Positions 49,544 through 57,998 of a stretch of DNA of 62,283 nt are shown here, piece after piece. This stretch comes from Thiomicrorhabdus sp. (lineage in GTDB: Bacteria; Pseudomonadota; Gammaproteobacteria; Thiomicrospirales; Thiomicrospiraceae). The notes under the pieces were generated by a model, which saw only the letters and a program-made list of their open reading frames with translations, ran no database searches and had not been told where the DNA came from. Location: positions 1 to 62,283 of the forward strand of contig NZ_OY782563.1 of assembly GCF_963677875.1 (NCBI RefSeq), read 5' to 3'. The translations under genes and the position numbers were made by a program. The stretch's first letter is position 1. Each line of letters starts with the position of its first letter.

Positions 49544-50455
49544 ATGCCTCAAACGCCGCACGCACAACATTTCCATGCCGAGTTGACCATTCCTCAATCA
49601 GCCTTGCAAACCCTGTCCGAGTTACAGGTTTTCAGCAACAGCGAACTAAAGCGCCTCGCACAGCAGGGAGCCGTCTGGGTCAGCCGCTTCGATGAACAAC
49701 ACCTACGCCACCGCAAGCCGGAACGCCTTCGGCGCTTGAAAACGCCATTGAAAATCGGGGATCGATTAGACCTGTATTATCATCCCCAGGCAAATCAGCC
49801 CTGTGACAGAACGCCGCATCTCATCGCCGATTATCAAGATTATTCCATCTGGCTGAAACCTCGCGGTACCTTCTCCCAAGGATCAAAATATGGCGATGCC
49901 TGCACCCTATACCGTTGGGCAGAAGTTCAGACTTCTCGCCCTTGCTGGATCGTCCACCGGCTCGACCGTGCGACTCATGGCCTGATGCTACTGGCTCATA
50001 ACAAAAAAAGCGTTCAAGTCCTGACCGCTCTTTTTGAGCAGCGGCAAATCGAAAAACGTTATCAGGCCAATGTCCACGGTCACCTTGAACAGCCGCTGAA
50101 AATCAATGCACCAATCGATGAACGCCATGCTCTCAGTCATATTTTGCCGCAGAAACGGTTCATGCATAACGAAGCGCCCTGTACTCGTGTGGAAGTCAGA
50201 ATCGAAACCGGCCGAAAGCATCAGATTCGCAAACACCTCCATTCTGTCGGCCATCCGATCATCGGCGACCGTTTGTACGGCGACCATGAGCTTGACCTCC
50301 GAACCTTTCAAGCACTTGATCTGCAACTGACCGCCAGTTTCCTGCGCTTTGAATGCCCGTTCAGCCGCGAAATTCGCGAATTCGAACTGGCCGAAAATCA
50401 GCTCGACCTGCTTGCTCCGACGGCAGCGCCCTCTTTAAACTCCGACTCAGTTTAG
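49544..50455 (+). CDS. RluA-family pseudouridine synthase
   Basis: Isomerises uridine in RNA. 303 residues with an S4-like N-terminal part (QVFSNSELKRLAQQGAVWVS), catalytic-site motif IVHRLDRATHGLMLLAHNKKS with the conserved Asp near 145, and the family motifs KRYQANVHG and ETGRKHQIRKHLHSVGHPI. RluA/RluC/RluD cannot be separated by eye, so the target site is left open. Confidence 0.88.
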   Translation: MPQTPHAQHFHAELTIPQSALQTLSELQVFSNSELKRLAQQGAVWVSRFDEQHLRHRKPERLRRLKTPLKIGDRLDLYYHPQANQPCDRTPHLIADYQDYSIWLKPRGTFSQGSKYGDACTLYRWAEVQTSRPCWIVHRLDRATHGLMLLAHNKKSVQVLTALFEQRQIEKRYQANVHGHLEQPLKINAPIDERHALSHILPQKRFMHNEAPCTRVEVRIETGRKHQIRKHLHSVGHPIIGDRLYGDHELDLRTFQALDLQLTASFLRFECPFSREIREFELAENQLDLLAPTAAPSLNSDSV

Positions 50456-50466
50456 GGAGAAAGCAG

Positions 50467-50868
50467 ATGTACTTCACGCTCGATCTTGTCATCAAAGGCA
50501 GCTATTACTATCAGGCGCAGAGCCTCTTTGAACGCAAGGAATTACACGAGGGAAAGCCGCTTTTACCTGTCCGCGAAGCCGATAACCCACACGATCAGAA
50601 CGCCGTCCAGCTACTCTATGCACAAGACAAACCGCTGGCGCCGGCGCTGATCGGTTACCTGCCGCGGCAAATCGCCGCCGTTCTCCGTAGCAAGCGGGAT
50701 CTGCAAAGTATCCGTTCAATTCGGCTGCTGCGCATCCACCATCAAGAAAACCGCTTGCAACTGATCTGCCGCGTCAAACTCAACCAGCCGTGGAACAGGG
50801 CTCTGCAACTGTTACTGCTGGCCGCTTGGCTTCAGTTTTCGAAAAACCTGTCCCCTGACCGCCGCTGA
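50467..50868 (+). CDS. Stand-alone HIRAN domain protein
   Basis: 133 residues from the ATG at 50467 (AGGGAG upstream), 11 bp after the pseudouridine synthase. It matches the HIRAN pattern: GSYYYQAQSLFERKEL, LLPVREADNPHDQNAVQLLY and LIGYLPRQIAAVL. HIRAN domains bind DNA 3' ends, often in repair helicases; here it stands alone. Co-transcription with the upstream gene is likely. Confidence 0.8.
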   Translation: MYFTLDLVIKGSYYYQAQSLFERKELHEGKPLLPVREADNPHDQNAVQLLYAQDKPLAPALIGYLPRQIAAVLRSKRDLQSIRSIRLLRIHHQENRLQLICRVKLNQPWNRALQLLLLAAWLQFSKNLSPDRR

Positions 50869-51011
50869 AACGCCCCTGACAATTCTCAAACACGCTGAAA
50901 TCCCCTAATTACATTTACCCGAACAACGCGAAAAACAGGATTCGATTTAGCCTTACCCAGAGCAGATGTTAAAATCCGTAGCATCCATCAAAAAACAGAG
51001 ATCGAATTCCT

Positions 51012-51887
51012 ATGACGCTTTCCATCGAGCAATGCATCGAACAACTGCAAGCCAGCGGCGACTATCAGATATTACGCAAACTCAAACCTAGAGACCACTT
51101 CCACGCTCCAGCACAGGAAACGACTCACCGCGTCTGCCTGATCGACACCGAAACCACCGGCCTGGATACCCAGAGTTGCGAAATCATCGAACTCGGTTAT
51201 CAGCTGATTGAATTCGACTCTCACGGTCGTTTCTACCGTGTCCTGGCTGCAAAAAACTTTCTGAATGAACCAGAAGGTGAAATCAGCAGTGAAGTGACGC
51301 AGGTCACCGGCCTGACCCTGGAAGACGTCAAGGGACATTCCATCCCCTGGGACGAAGTGGAAACCGACATGCAGCAGGTTCAACTGTGCGTCGCCCATAA
51401 CGCCGCATTTGACCGCCCGGTACTGGAACGCTACTCGGAAGTTTTCGTCGATAAAATCTGGGGGTGTTCAGTTGCCCAGATCGATTGGCAGAAACTCACT
51501 GATGTCGGTTCGCGCAGTCAGGAGTTTCTCTGCTGGAAAGTCGGTGGATTCTACTACGGCGCTCACCGCGCTCTGGACGATGTTCAGGCTCTGACCGAAC
51601 TGCTCTCGCAACCAGTCGGCACCGAGGAGAAGTCAGCCTTTTTCTATCTGCTGAAAGCCGTCCGCAGCAGCAAATCACTCGTCAAAGCGACCGGTGCCCC
51701 CTTCGAAGTCAAAGACGCATTACGCAGCCGAGGTTATCGCTGGAACGCCTCCGAACGCGTCTGGCAAAAAGTCATCGAACAGGCCGAGCTGGAAAGCGAG
51801 ACGCACTGGCTGAGAGAACAGCAATGCCACTCGCCATTCGTTCAGAAACTCAAGGCCACAGACACCTTCTCGATTCGAGCCGGATAG
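51012..51887 (+). CDS. DnaQ-like 3'-5' exonuclease (DEDDh)
   Basis: 291 residues. Exonuclease motifs: ExoI IDTETTGLDTQSCEIIELG near 45 (Asp, Glu), ExoII VAHNAAFDRPVLERY near 130, ExoIII YGAHRALDDVQALTELL near 178 with His and Asp. The C-terminal 80 residues form an added domain with SRGYRWNASERVWQKVIEQ, seen in some DnaQ-like repair nucleases. Located next to the HIRAN gene, so a repair role fits. Separate from polymerase III epsilon by size and C-terminus. Confidence 0.88.
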   Translation: MTLSIEQCIEQLQASGDYQILRKLKPRDHFHAPAQETTHRVCLIDTETTGLDTQSCEIIELGYQLIEFDSHGRFYRVLAAKNFLNEPEGEISSEVTQVTGLTLEDVKGHSIPWDEVETDMQQVQLCVAHNAAFDRPVLERYSEVFVDKIWGCSVAQIDWQKLTDVGSRSQEFLCWKVGGFYYGAHRALDDVQALTELLSQPVGTEEKSAFFYLLKAVRSSKSLVKATGAPFEVKDALRSRGYRWNASERVWQKVIEQAELESETHWLREQQCHSPFVQKLKATDTFSIRAG

Positions 51888-52045
51888 GCAACTGAGCGAA
51901 GCAATCACGATTTTCGTGCGCTTTAAGGGGCAAATAAAGTTTTTTGATTAGCCAGTTTTGCAGCTTTGGTGTTTACTGAATCCGGTTTCAACATAGACTG
52001 CGTTATTCGCGCACTATCCGTTATTTGGCTATCAAGGAGAACAAC

Positions 52046-52540
52046 ATGGCAAACATCACCTTAGGCGGCGAACCGATTGAAACAAGTGGCGAGCTTCCGG
52101 ACATCGGCTCCCAGGCACCGGACTTCACGCTGGTCGCGCAAGACTTAAGCGAAAAAAGTCTGCAGGACTTTCGCGGAAAAACCGTCATTATGAATATTTT
52201 CCCCAGCATTGACACCGGCGTTTGTGCGGCCTCCACACGCTCATTCAATGCCAATGGCGCCGAACGCGCCGAAGTTCTGTGCATTTCAATGGATTTGCCG
52301 TTCGCTCTGGAACGTTTCTGCGGAGCTGAGGGCTTGAATAAGGTGACGACTCTCTCCGCTTTCCGTTCGCCGGAATTCGGCCATGACTACGGTGTTTCAA
52401 TCTCAACCGGGCCGATCAAAGGCCTGCTGTCGAGAGCGATTGTCATCATCAACGGCGAAGGCAAAGTTATCTATACCGAGCAGGTTCCCGAAATCGCTCA
52501 AGAACCGGATTACGCAGCGGCCCTGGCAGCTTTGGACTGA
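52046..52540 (+). CDS. tpx: Thiol peroxidase Tpx
   Basis: Atypical 2-Cys peroxiredoxin that reduces lipid hydroperoxides. ATG at 52046 with AGGAG gives 164 residues. The peroxidatic Cys lies in PSIDTGVCAASTRSFN near 58, the resolving Cys in ERFCGAEGLNKV near 93. Monocistronic. Confidence 0.95.
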   Translation: MANITLGGEPIETSGELPDIGSQAPDFTLVAQDLSEKSLQDFRGKTVIMNIFPSIDTGVCAASTRSFNANGAERAEVLCISMDLPFALERFCGAEGLNKVTTLSAFRSPEFGHDYGVSISTGPIKGLLSRAIVIINGEGKVIYTEQVPEIAQEPDYAAALAALD

Positions 52541-52562
52541 CTCGTTAGAGAGTCTTAAATCG

Positions 52563-52589
52563 AAAAACCGTTGCCAGGACGGCAACGGT
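52563..52589 (-). terminator. Terminator after dgkA
   Basis: Perfect 9-bp stem ACCGTTGCC/GGCAACGGT with a 5-nt loop. On the minus strand it is followed by TTTTTCG, so it ends the dgkA transcript. It also lies after tpx but lacks a T run on that strand. Confidence 0.8.
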
Positions 52590-52612
52590 ATGACACTTTA
52601 CCGCATGAGCCT

Positions 52613-52990
52613 TTACAGACTTCCCATGACTTTGGAAATAATAAACCCGATCCAGACCACCGCAGCAATGAAAAACGACAGAAACACCGCTGCTGAAGCC
52701 TGATCCTTGGCTCGTCCCGATAGCTTATGGTATTCATCTCCAATCCGATCCACAACCGATTCAATCGCCGTGTTCAACAATTCAACCAATAAGACAATCA
52801 TCAAAACGGCAATCAAAATAGCCCTCTCGAAAGCGCTTTCGCCGATCCAAAAAGCCGCCGGCAGCAAAACGGCAAACAGCCAAACCTCCTGCCGAAACGC
52901 AGCCTCGTGTTTCCAAGTCGATTTAAATCCTTTCCAGGAATAACCGGCTGCATACACAACCCGTTTTAAGCCTTTATGCGGCGATTTCAT
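52613..52990 (-). CDS. dgkA: Diacylglycerol kinase DgkA
   Basis: Small trimeric membrane kinase, 125 residues, three helices (about 32-48, 52-68 and 97-120). Family motifs: YSWKGFKSTWKHEAAFRQE near 16, VELLNTAIESVVDRIGDEYH near 68 with the catalytic Glu, and SGRAKDQASAAVFLS. Recycles diacylglycerol in the inner membrane. Confidence 0.95.
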   Translation of the reverse strand: MKSPHKGLKRVVYAAGYSWKGFKSTWKHEAAFRQEVWLFAVLLPAAFWIGESAFERAILIAVLMIVLLVELLNTAIESVVDRIGDEYHKLSGRAKDQASAAVFLSFFIAAVVWIGFIISKVMGSL

Positions 52991-53018
52991 CCTTGATCCT
53001 CTACCATTTTAAACTCAT

Positions 53019-54791
53019 TCAATGCATTGATTTATTTTGAGCGGGCACAATCGGTACAGGCGAATCGCTAACCGAAAAAACTTTCGCCACTCCCCGTCCG
53101 CGATAATCCGCCGCTGCCTGCCAGACTCCACTCTGCCTGACCAGCAGCTGGACGTCGCCGAGATAATCATTTCGCCGCAAACGATACCCCAATGCGGTTA
53201 AAGCTTTTTGTGTCTCCGGAGCCAGTTCCGGGTGGTAATCAATCCGGTTCTTCGGCCACAACTGATGGTGAACGCGTATGGCATCAACCGCATTCTGAGC
53301 GCCCATCCCCTTCCCGATATCCCGATCCAGTACATTCAGAATCACCTGAAAGACCGAAGTGATAATCGTTGAACCGCCCGGCGTTCCAACCACGGCTTTC
53401 ACCTGTCCATTATCGAGAACCAGTGTCGGAGACATGGATGACAGCATTCGCTTACCGGGTACAATTTCGTTCGCCTGTCCGCCGGTGACGCCAAAGACAT
53501 TCGCCACCCCCGGTTTGGTCGAAAAATCGTCCATCTCATCATTCATCAGAAAACCGGCGCCTTCAATCACAACCCCGTTGCCGAACGGCATGTTCAGCGT
53601 ATAGGTATTGGATACCGCATTCCCTTCGCTGTCGACAATCGAAAAATGCGTCGTTTCCGGTGACTCAGCCAGTCCCGGCCGAACTTTTTCACTATCGGAA
53701 ATCGCTTGAAAATTGACGCTTGCGGCGCGTTTTTGCAGATATTCCCGACTCAGCAGACGCTCAACCGGCACATCGACAAAATCACTGTCACCCAGATATT
53801 CGGCACGGTCCGCATAAACCCGTTTCTCCATCTCGGCAAAAAAATGAGTCTTCAAAGCCATCGAATCCAAGAGTTGATTTCCGGTTTTTGCTTTCTCTTG
53901 CGCCTGCCGATATTGATTTTTCAGCAGATCATGCATCTGCAACAACTGGCCCAGCGCAATGCCTCCGGAACTCGGCGGGGGAGCAGAAAGCACCGTATAA
54001 CCGTTCCAATCAAAGCGAATTGGCGCTCTCCACTTGACCCGATAGCCTGCCAGATCCTGCCGACTGATCAAACCTTTCTGCATCTGCATGGTTTTAACAA
54101 TCAGCTCGGCGGTGCGCCCGTGATAAAAGTCTTCGGCTCCTTGCCGCGCAATACGCTTTAAGGTTTGTGCCAATTCCGGCTGACGGAAGCGCTCACCGCT
54201 TTTCAACTCTCCGAAATAAGCATCGAAATTCAGCTTCTCATCACTTTTTCCGGCAATCCAGGATTGATACCAGCGCCGTCTGTCTTCAAGAGACGGGGCA
54301 ACGACAAAACCGTTTTTCGCCAGTTCGATGGCAGGTTGCAGCACTGTCTCCCAAGAGAGGCGTCCAAAACGCTGGTGCGCCTGCCAGAACCCCATGACGG
54401 TTCCCGGGACACCGCTGGCTTTGGCTCCGATCAAAGAGGCAAACGGAATGACTTCGCCCTCAGCGTCCAAATACATATCACGAGACGACGAACCCGGCGC
54501 GGTTTCCCGATAGTCGAGAAAGTGCGCCTGCGGCGGCGTCGCCTTTTTCTCACCTATGAACAGTGTCATAAAACCGCCACCGCCTAAATTACCGGCTTCG
54601 GGATACGTCACGGCCAGGGCAAACCCTGCGGCCACGGCGGCATCCACCGCATTGCCGCCCTGATGCAAAATTTTCTCGGCGACTTCGGCTCCATAACGAT
54701 CCGGCATGGCCACAGCCGCCTGCGACGCATAAACCGGCGTAAATTGCAGGCTCAACCAGCCGATCAGCAAAACGGATAAATAAATTCTCAT
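53019..54791 (-). CDS. ggt: Gamma-glutamyltranspeptidase
   Basis: Periplasmic Ntn hydrolase that cleaves gamma-glutamyl bonds such as in glutathione. 590 residues with a signal peptide (1-22, ending VYA). N-terminal GNAVDAAVAAGFALAVTYPEAGNLGGGGFM is typical. Autocleavage and catalysis use the Thr in SPETTHFSIVDSEGNAVS near 380. NTYTLNMPFG and LSSMSPTLVL complete the active site. Tandem with dgkA but 28 bp apart. Confidence 0.95.
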   Translation of the reverse strand: MRIYLSVLLIGWLSLQFTPVYASQAAVAMPDRYGAEVAEKILHQGGNAVDAAVAAGFALAVTYPEAGNLGGGGFMTLFIGEKKATPPQAHFLDYRETAPGSSSRDMYLDAEGEVIPFASLIGAKASGVPGTVMGFWQAHQRFGRLSWETVLQPAIELAKNGFVVAPSLEDRRRWYQSWIAGKSDEKLNFDAYFGELKSGERFRQPELAQTLKRIARQGAEDFYHGRTAELIVKTMQMQKGLISRQDLAGYRVKWRAPIRFDWNGYTVLSAPPPSSGGIALGQLLQMHDLLKNQYRQAQEKAKTGNQLLDSMALKTHFFAEMEKRVYADRAEYLGDSDFVDVPVERLLSREYLQKRAASVNFQAISDSEKVRPGLAESPETTHFSIVDSEGNAVSNTYTLNMPFGNGVVIEGAGFLMNDEMDDFSTKPGVANVFGVTGGQANEIVPGKRMLSSMSPTLVLDNGQVKAVVGTPGGSTIITSVFQVILNVLDRDIGKGMGAQNAVDAIRVHHQLWPKNRIDYHPELAPETQKALTALGYRLRRNDYLGDVQLLVRQSGVWQAAADYRGRGVAKVFSVSDSPVPIVPAQNKSMH

Positions 54792-54897
54792 GCTTCGCTC
54801 TCTCGTAAACTCAGAACAATCGAGCTTATCCTACCCTATTCACCGGGTAGAACCTAAATCAAAACAGGGATTTGGCAGAAACAGGCGCTGGAAAAAC

Positions 54898-56016
54898 CTA
54901 GGTCGTCTGCTTAATCGGGGCCAGATTCTGCAAGAACTGCTTGGCGGCGTGAGGCCAGCGAAACTCCGGAATGGAAGCGGCAATCGGCTTTCGATCCAAC
55001 TGCAAAGCTGCGGAAATCGCCTCGTCCAGATTTTCACTGAGGCAACCATTCACTCCCTCTTTCAGGATGTCTTTCGGCCCCGTCACTGGAAAAGCCGCTA
55101 CCGGCGTGCCGCTGGCAATCGCTTCAAGATTGACGACACCGAAAGTATCGGTTTTTGAAGGGAAAACAAAAACGTCGGCACTGGCATAATATTTTGCCAG
55201 TTCTTCACCACGCTTCGCTCCGACGAATTTCACTTCGGGATAGGCATTTTGTAATACATCCAGATCCGGACCTTTGCCAACGATCAATTTGGTGCCGGGC
55301 AGCTCCAGATCAAGAAAAGCGCGGAGATTTTTTTCCGGAGCCACACGTCCGACATACAACATTACCGGTCTCGGCAAGCCAAGATCAGTCCGACGTTCCG
55401 GATTAAACAAATCGGTATCGACCCCACGACTCATCAAGCGCAGGTCGTGAAAACCTTTTTCTTGAAGTTCTTGGAGAATCGACTCTCCGGGAACCAGCGT
55501 GCACTGGGCAGGTTGATGAAATCGTCGCAGAAAACGATATACCCAGGATTCAGGAATCCACGGAAATCGCTTGTGAATGTATTCCGGATATTTGGTGTGA
55601 TAACCGGTAGTGAACGGCAGGCCGTGTTTCAGAGCCAGTTTTCTGACCGCCCACCCCAAAGTACCTTCAGTGGCAATATGAATGGCATCCGGCTGAAAAT
55701 CGAGCAAACGTTCTTCAAGGTCTGGCGCACGCCTGACCAGACGGATTTCGGGATAAGTCGGCAGAGGAAAGCAAGGATACGGCTGAGGCTGAATCACATC
55801 GACCTCGACACCTTGCGCCGTCAGCTCCTTTACCAGATGATTCAAAGTCGTTACAACCCCGTTCACCTGCGGCTGCCAGGCATCACTGACCAGTGTCAGA
55901 CGGCGAATCGCCCGATCATCGCCTGTACGAACCGTTTCCGGGAGATTCGACTTTACTTGAGAAGAGCGCGTGGTATTCATTGAACTGGCTTTTTCGACCA
56001 CAATCACCTTACTCAT
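54898..56016 (-). CDS. GT4 family glycosyltransferase
   Basis: 372 residues from an ATG with AGAGG. GT-B fold: N-terminal VSDAWQPQVNGVVTTL, and the C-terminal nucleotide-binding part with LYVGRVAPEKNL near 219 and the E-x7-E type motif SKTDTFGVVNLEAIASGTPVA near 288. This resembles sugar transferases that build glycolipids on diacylglycerol or phosphatidylinositol (MgtA/PimB-like), but the acceptor is not known. No membrane segment is seen. Confidence 0.85.
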   Translation of the reverse strand: MSKVIVVEKASSMNTTRSSQVKSNLPETVRTGDDRAIRRLTLVSDAWQPQVNGVVTTLNHLVKELTAQGVEVDVIQPQPYPCFPLPTYPEIRLVRRAPDLEERLLDFQPDAIHIATEGTLGWAVRKLALKHGLPFTTGYHTKYPEYIHKRFPWIPESWVYRFLRRFHQPAQCTLVPGESILQELQEKGFHDLRLMSRGVDTDLFNPERRTDLGLPRPVMLYVGRVAPEKNLRAFLDLELPGTKLIVGKGPDLDVLQNAYPEVKFVGAKRGEELAKYYASADVFVFPSKTDTFGVVNLEAIASGTPVAAFPVTGPKDILKEGVNGCLSENLDEAISAALQLDRKPIAASIPEFRWPHAAKQFLQNLAPIKQTT

Positions 56017-56242
56017 TCCACAACCTCTTTACCAACATCTGCAAATTATTATGACGCTTAGGGTAAAAGATTCGCATGCTGAATACATGAAGGATATGTG
56101 ACAACTACGTAAAATTATTTGCAAGCAAAACCATTCAAATTATAGTCAGGATTTACTTCGAAACACGAAACGCTTTCTCGGTACAATGACAGCATCGCAG
56201 TTCGATAGCTCACCCTCAAAATAAACACTCCAAGGAGGAAAT

Positions 56243-56857
56243 ATGAAACAGTCGACTCGCATCGCCTCAATCCTGTGCCTGGCGCTTGCCTGCACGGCTC
56301 CGACCCTTCAAGCAGCCGAAGTGGAAAATGCACCGCAAATGGAGCAGAGCAACCATGATAAAGATTACGCAAAAACCATTGCTGCTTTCCGCAACGCCGC
56401 GAAATCAACCGCTTTTTTCAAACACTCCTACGGATATGCCGTTTTCCCGACCATTGGTAAAGTCGGCTTTGTCATTGGCGGTGCTTACGGTCAAGGACGC
56501 GTGTATAAGCAGGGACAATATGCCGGAATGACCGAAATGACCCAGGGCTCAATCGGTTTTCAGCTTGGTGGCCAGGCATTCAGCCAAATCATCTTTTTCC
56601 AGGACAAACGCGCCTATGACGAATTTACCAGCGGAAACTTCGAATTCGGCGCCCAGGCCTCTGCCGTAGTGGTGACAGCAGGCGTCGCCGCAGAAGCCTC
56701 GACCAAAGGCACCTCTGCCACAGCGAATGCCGGTAACGACTATGTCGCGGCGGAAGGACAATACTACAAAGGAATGGCCGTCTTCACGATCGCCAAAGGC
56801 GGTTTGATGTACGAAGCCGCGATTAGCGGACAAAAATTCAATTTCTATCCGAAATAA
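56243..56857 (+). CDS. SYLF-domain lipid-binding protein (secreted)
   Basis: 204 residues with a full AGGAGG site and a signal peptide (1-23, ending LQA). The rest is the SYLF/Ysc84 fold: YGYAVFPTIGKVGFVIGGAYG near 64, GSIGFQLGGQAFSQIIFFQD near 100, and YYKGMAVFTIAKGGLMYEAA at the end. Eukaryotic SYLF proteins bind phosphoinositides; the bacterial role is unclear. Last ordinary chromosomal gene before the integrated element. Confidence 0.88.
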   Translation: MKQSTRIASILCLALACTAPTLQAAEVENAPQMEQSNHDKDYAKTIAAFRNAAKSTAFFKHSYGYAVFPTIGKVGFVIGGAYGQGRVYKQGQYAGMTEMTQGSIGFQLGGQAFSQIIFFQDKRAYDEFTSGNFEFGAQASAVVVTAGVAAEASTKGTSATANAGNDYVAAEGQYYKGMAVFTIAKGGLMYEAAISGQKFNFYPK

Positions 56858-56904
56858 ACACCGGCTACCGCAGTTGCACCTGTGGATAACTCTGTATAAA
56901 ACTC

Positions 56905-56937
56905 AAAGGCGTCCGAATTTTCAGACGCCTTTTTTAT
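56905..56937 (+). terminator. Terminator after the SYLF gene
   Basis: 9-bp stem AAAGGCGTC/GACGCCTTT with a 10-nt loop, followed by TTTTA on the plus strand. Confidence 0.85.
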
Positions 56938-57061
56938 TTCCTATACCGCTTCCCGCTCTCCCAACCCTGCCAAGGCTTGACCAAGCCATGCGGAACCCTC
57001 TGCCGATAAAATCCTATCTCCCGACAAACATGAAAATAACCGCAAAAACCTTTCGGCAGAA

Positions 57062-57099
57062 AACAAAAAAGCCCCGTCAGTTTTCACTAACGAGGCTTT
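57062..57099 (-). terminator. Terminator of the tRNA-Arg gene (minus strand)
   Basis: On the minus strand a 14-bp stem (two G-U pairs) closed by a GAAA tetraloop: AAAGCCTCGTTAGT pairs with ACTGACGGGGCTTT, then TTTGTTT follows. It lies 7 bp past the tRNA 3' end, where the original tRNA-Arg transcript would stop. Confidence 0.85.
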
Positions 57100-57105
57100 G
57101 AATAA

Positions 57106-57152
57106 TGGCGCGCCCGAAGGGAGTCGAACCCCTAACCGCTCGGTTCGTAGCC
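57106..57152 (-). tRNA. tRNA-Arg(ACG) 3' half, attachment site of the element
   Basis: On the minus strand the sequence from the anticodon loop (CTACGAA, anticodon ACG) to the CCA end matches tRNA-Arg: CCGAGCGG, T-loop GGTTCGA and GCGCGCCA. The 5' half is absent; beyond the anticodon loop the sequence is A+T-rich and the 5' strand of the anticodon stem no longer pairs. The break in the anticodon region is typical of integrase crossover sites. The functional tRNA, rebuilt by the element, should lie past the right edge. Confidence 0.85.
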
Positions 57153-57161
57153 CAAAACACT

Positions 57162-57189
57162 ACTTATATTAATCAATAACTTATATTAA
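57162..57189. repeat. Paired direct repeats next to the att site
   Basis: ACTTATATTAA occurs at 57162-57172 and again at 57179-57189, 17 bp apart, about 10 bp inside the element. Spacing and position fit arm-type integrase binding sites. No integrase gene is in the window. Confidence 0.45.
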
Positions 57190-57257
57190 ATTTTCCCCCA
57201 GAAATGTCTTTTTTCATCCCTTTTAAATCGCGCTTTTCATTTTTCTTGGGGGAAAAA

Positions 57258-57593
57258 TTAATCATCTAAATCAAGCTGTTTATAGTTAATTCCCAAAGCT
57301 TCAGCAAAAGCTTTTTGAGTTTTAACACCTACTCTTTCAGGGTGTTTTTCAATGTCAGATATTCTTGTTTGAGACACTTCCAATTTCTCGGCCATTTCTT
57401 TTTGTGTAAATCCTAAATGTTTTCTCCATGCGGCATAAAGAGATAAATCTTTTTCAAACATTAAATCTACTACTTCTTGTGGAAAATAGATTTTTTCATT
57501 TGTTAAAGATAAATATTCCTCATAAGGTAAAACGGCAAAAGCTGGTTTACCACCCTGCTCAATGATTTGTACATTAGTATGTGCGTTCATCAC
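57258..57593 (-). CDS. Antitoxin with Phd-like start and XRE helix-turn-helix
   Basis: 111 residues. The N-terminal 30 residues (VQIIEQGGKPAFAVLPYEEY) look like the Phd/YefM antitoxin core, and the C-terminal half is an XRE HTH (LGFTQKEMAEKLEVSQTRIS near 60-79). It overlaps the end of the toxin gene by 20 bp, toxin first, as in HigBA systems. Likely neutralises the toxin and represses the operon. A+T-rich. Confidence 0.8.
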   Translation of the reverse strand: MMNAHTNVQIIEQGGKPAFAVLPYEEYLSLTNEKIYFPQEVVDLMFEKDLSLYAAWRKHLGFTQKEMAEKLEVSQTRISDIEKHPERVGVKTQKAFAEALGINYKQLDLDD

Positions 57594-57834
57594 GTTTTTT
57601 CACCTCTTCAATAAAAACAATTTCAATTTCATCATTAACATTAAAAAAGACTCTAAAGTCTCCAACTCTTAATCTATATTCATAATCATGGTTTTTTAAA
57701 GCTTTAACATTTTTTGATTTTTGAAATTCTGGTAACTCATCTTTAACGGCTAATCTAATTTTATTAGCCATGATTTTATTTTTAAGTTTCATCAATTGTT
57801 TTAAAGCTTTCTTTTCCCATTCAACTTTAAACAT
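57574..57834 (-). CDS. RelE/ParE superfamily toxin
   Basis: 86 residues from ATG 57834 (MFKVEWEKKALKQLMKL); an upstream in-frame start adds an unlikely tail. The RelE-like pattern is present: LKNHDYEYRLRVGDFRVFFNV with the basic cluster, and IEIVFIEEVKKRDERTY at the end. It may cut mRNA on the ribosome or inhibit gyrase; the sequence does not decide. First gene of the pair. It lies directly inside the att site, where toxin-antitoxin pairs often stabilise elements. Confidence 0.8.
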   Translation of the reverse strand: MFKVEWEKKALKQLMKLKNKIMANKIRLAVKDELPEFQKSKNVKALKNHDYEYRLRVGDFRVFFNVNDEIEIVFIEEVKKRDERTY

Positions 57835-57998
57835 AAGTTTTACACTCAAATTATTTTCATAATGACCATTATAACACAAAAGCTATATTTTTATAATATA
57901 AAACCATATTATTAAATATAGTCTCTTTTTAGAAATGATTTTACATATCAAATGCTAATAGTTATCATTAGAGAGAAATAGGCTTAATTGGTATTTAT

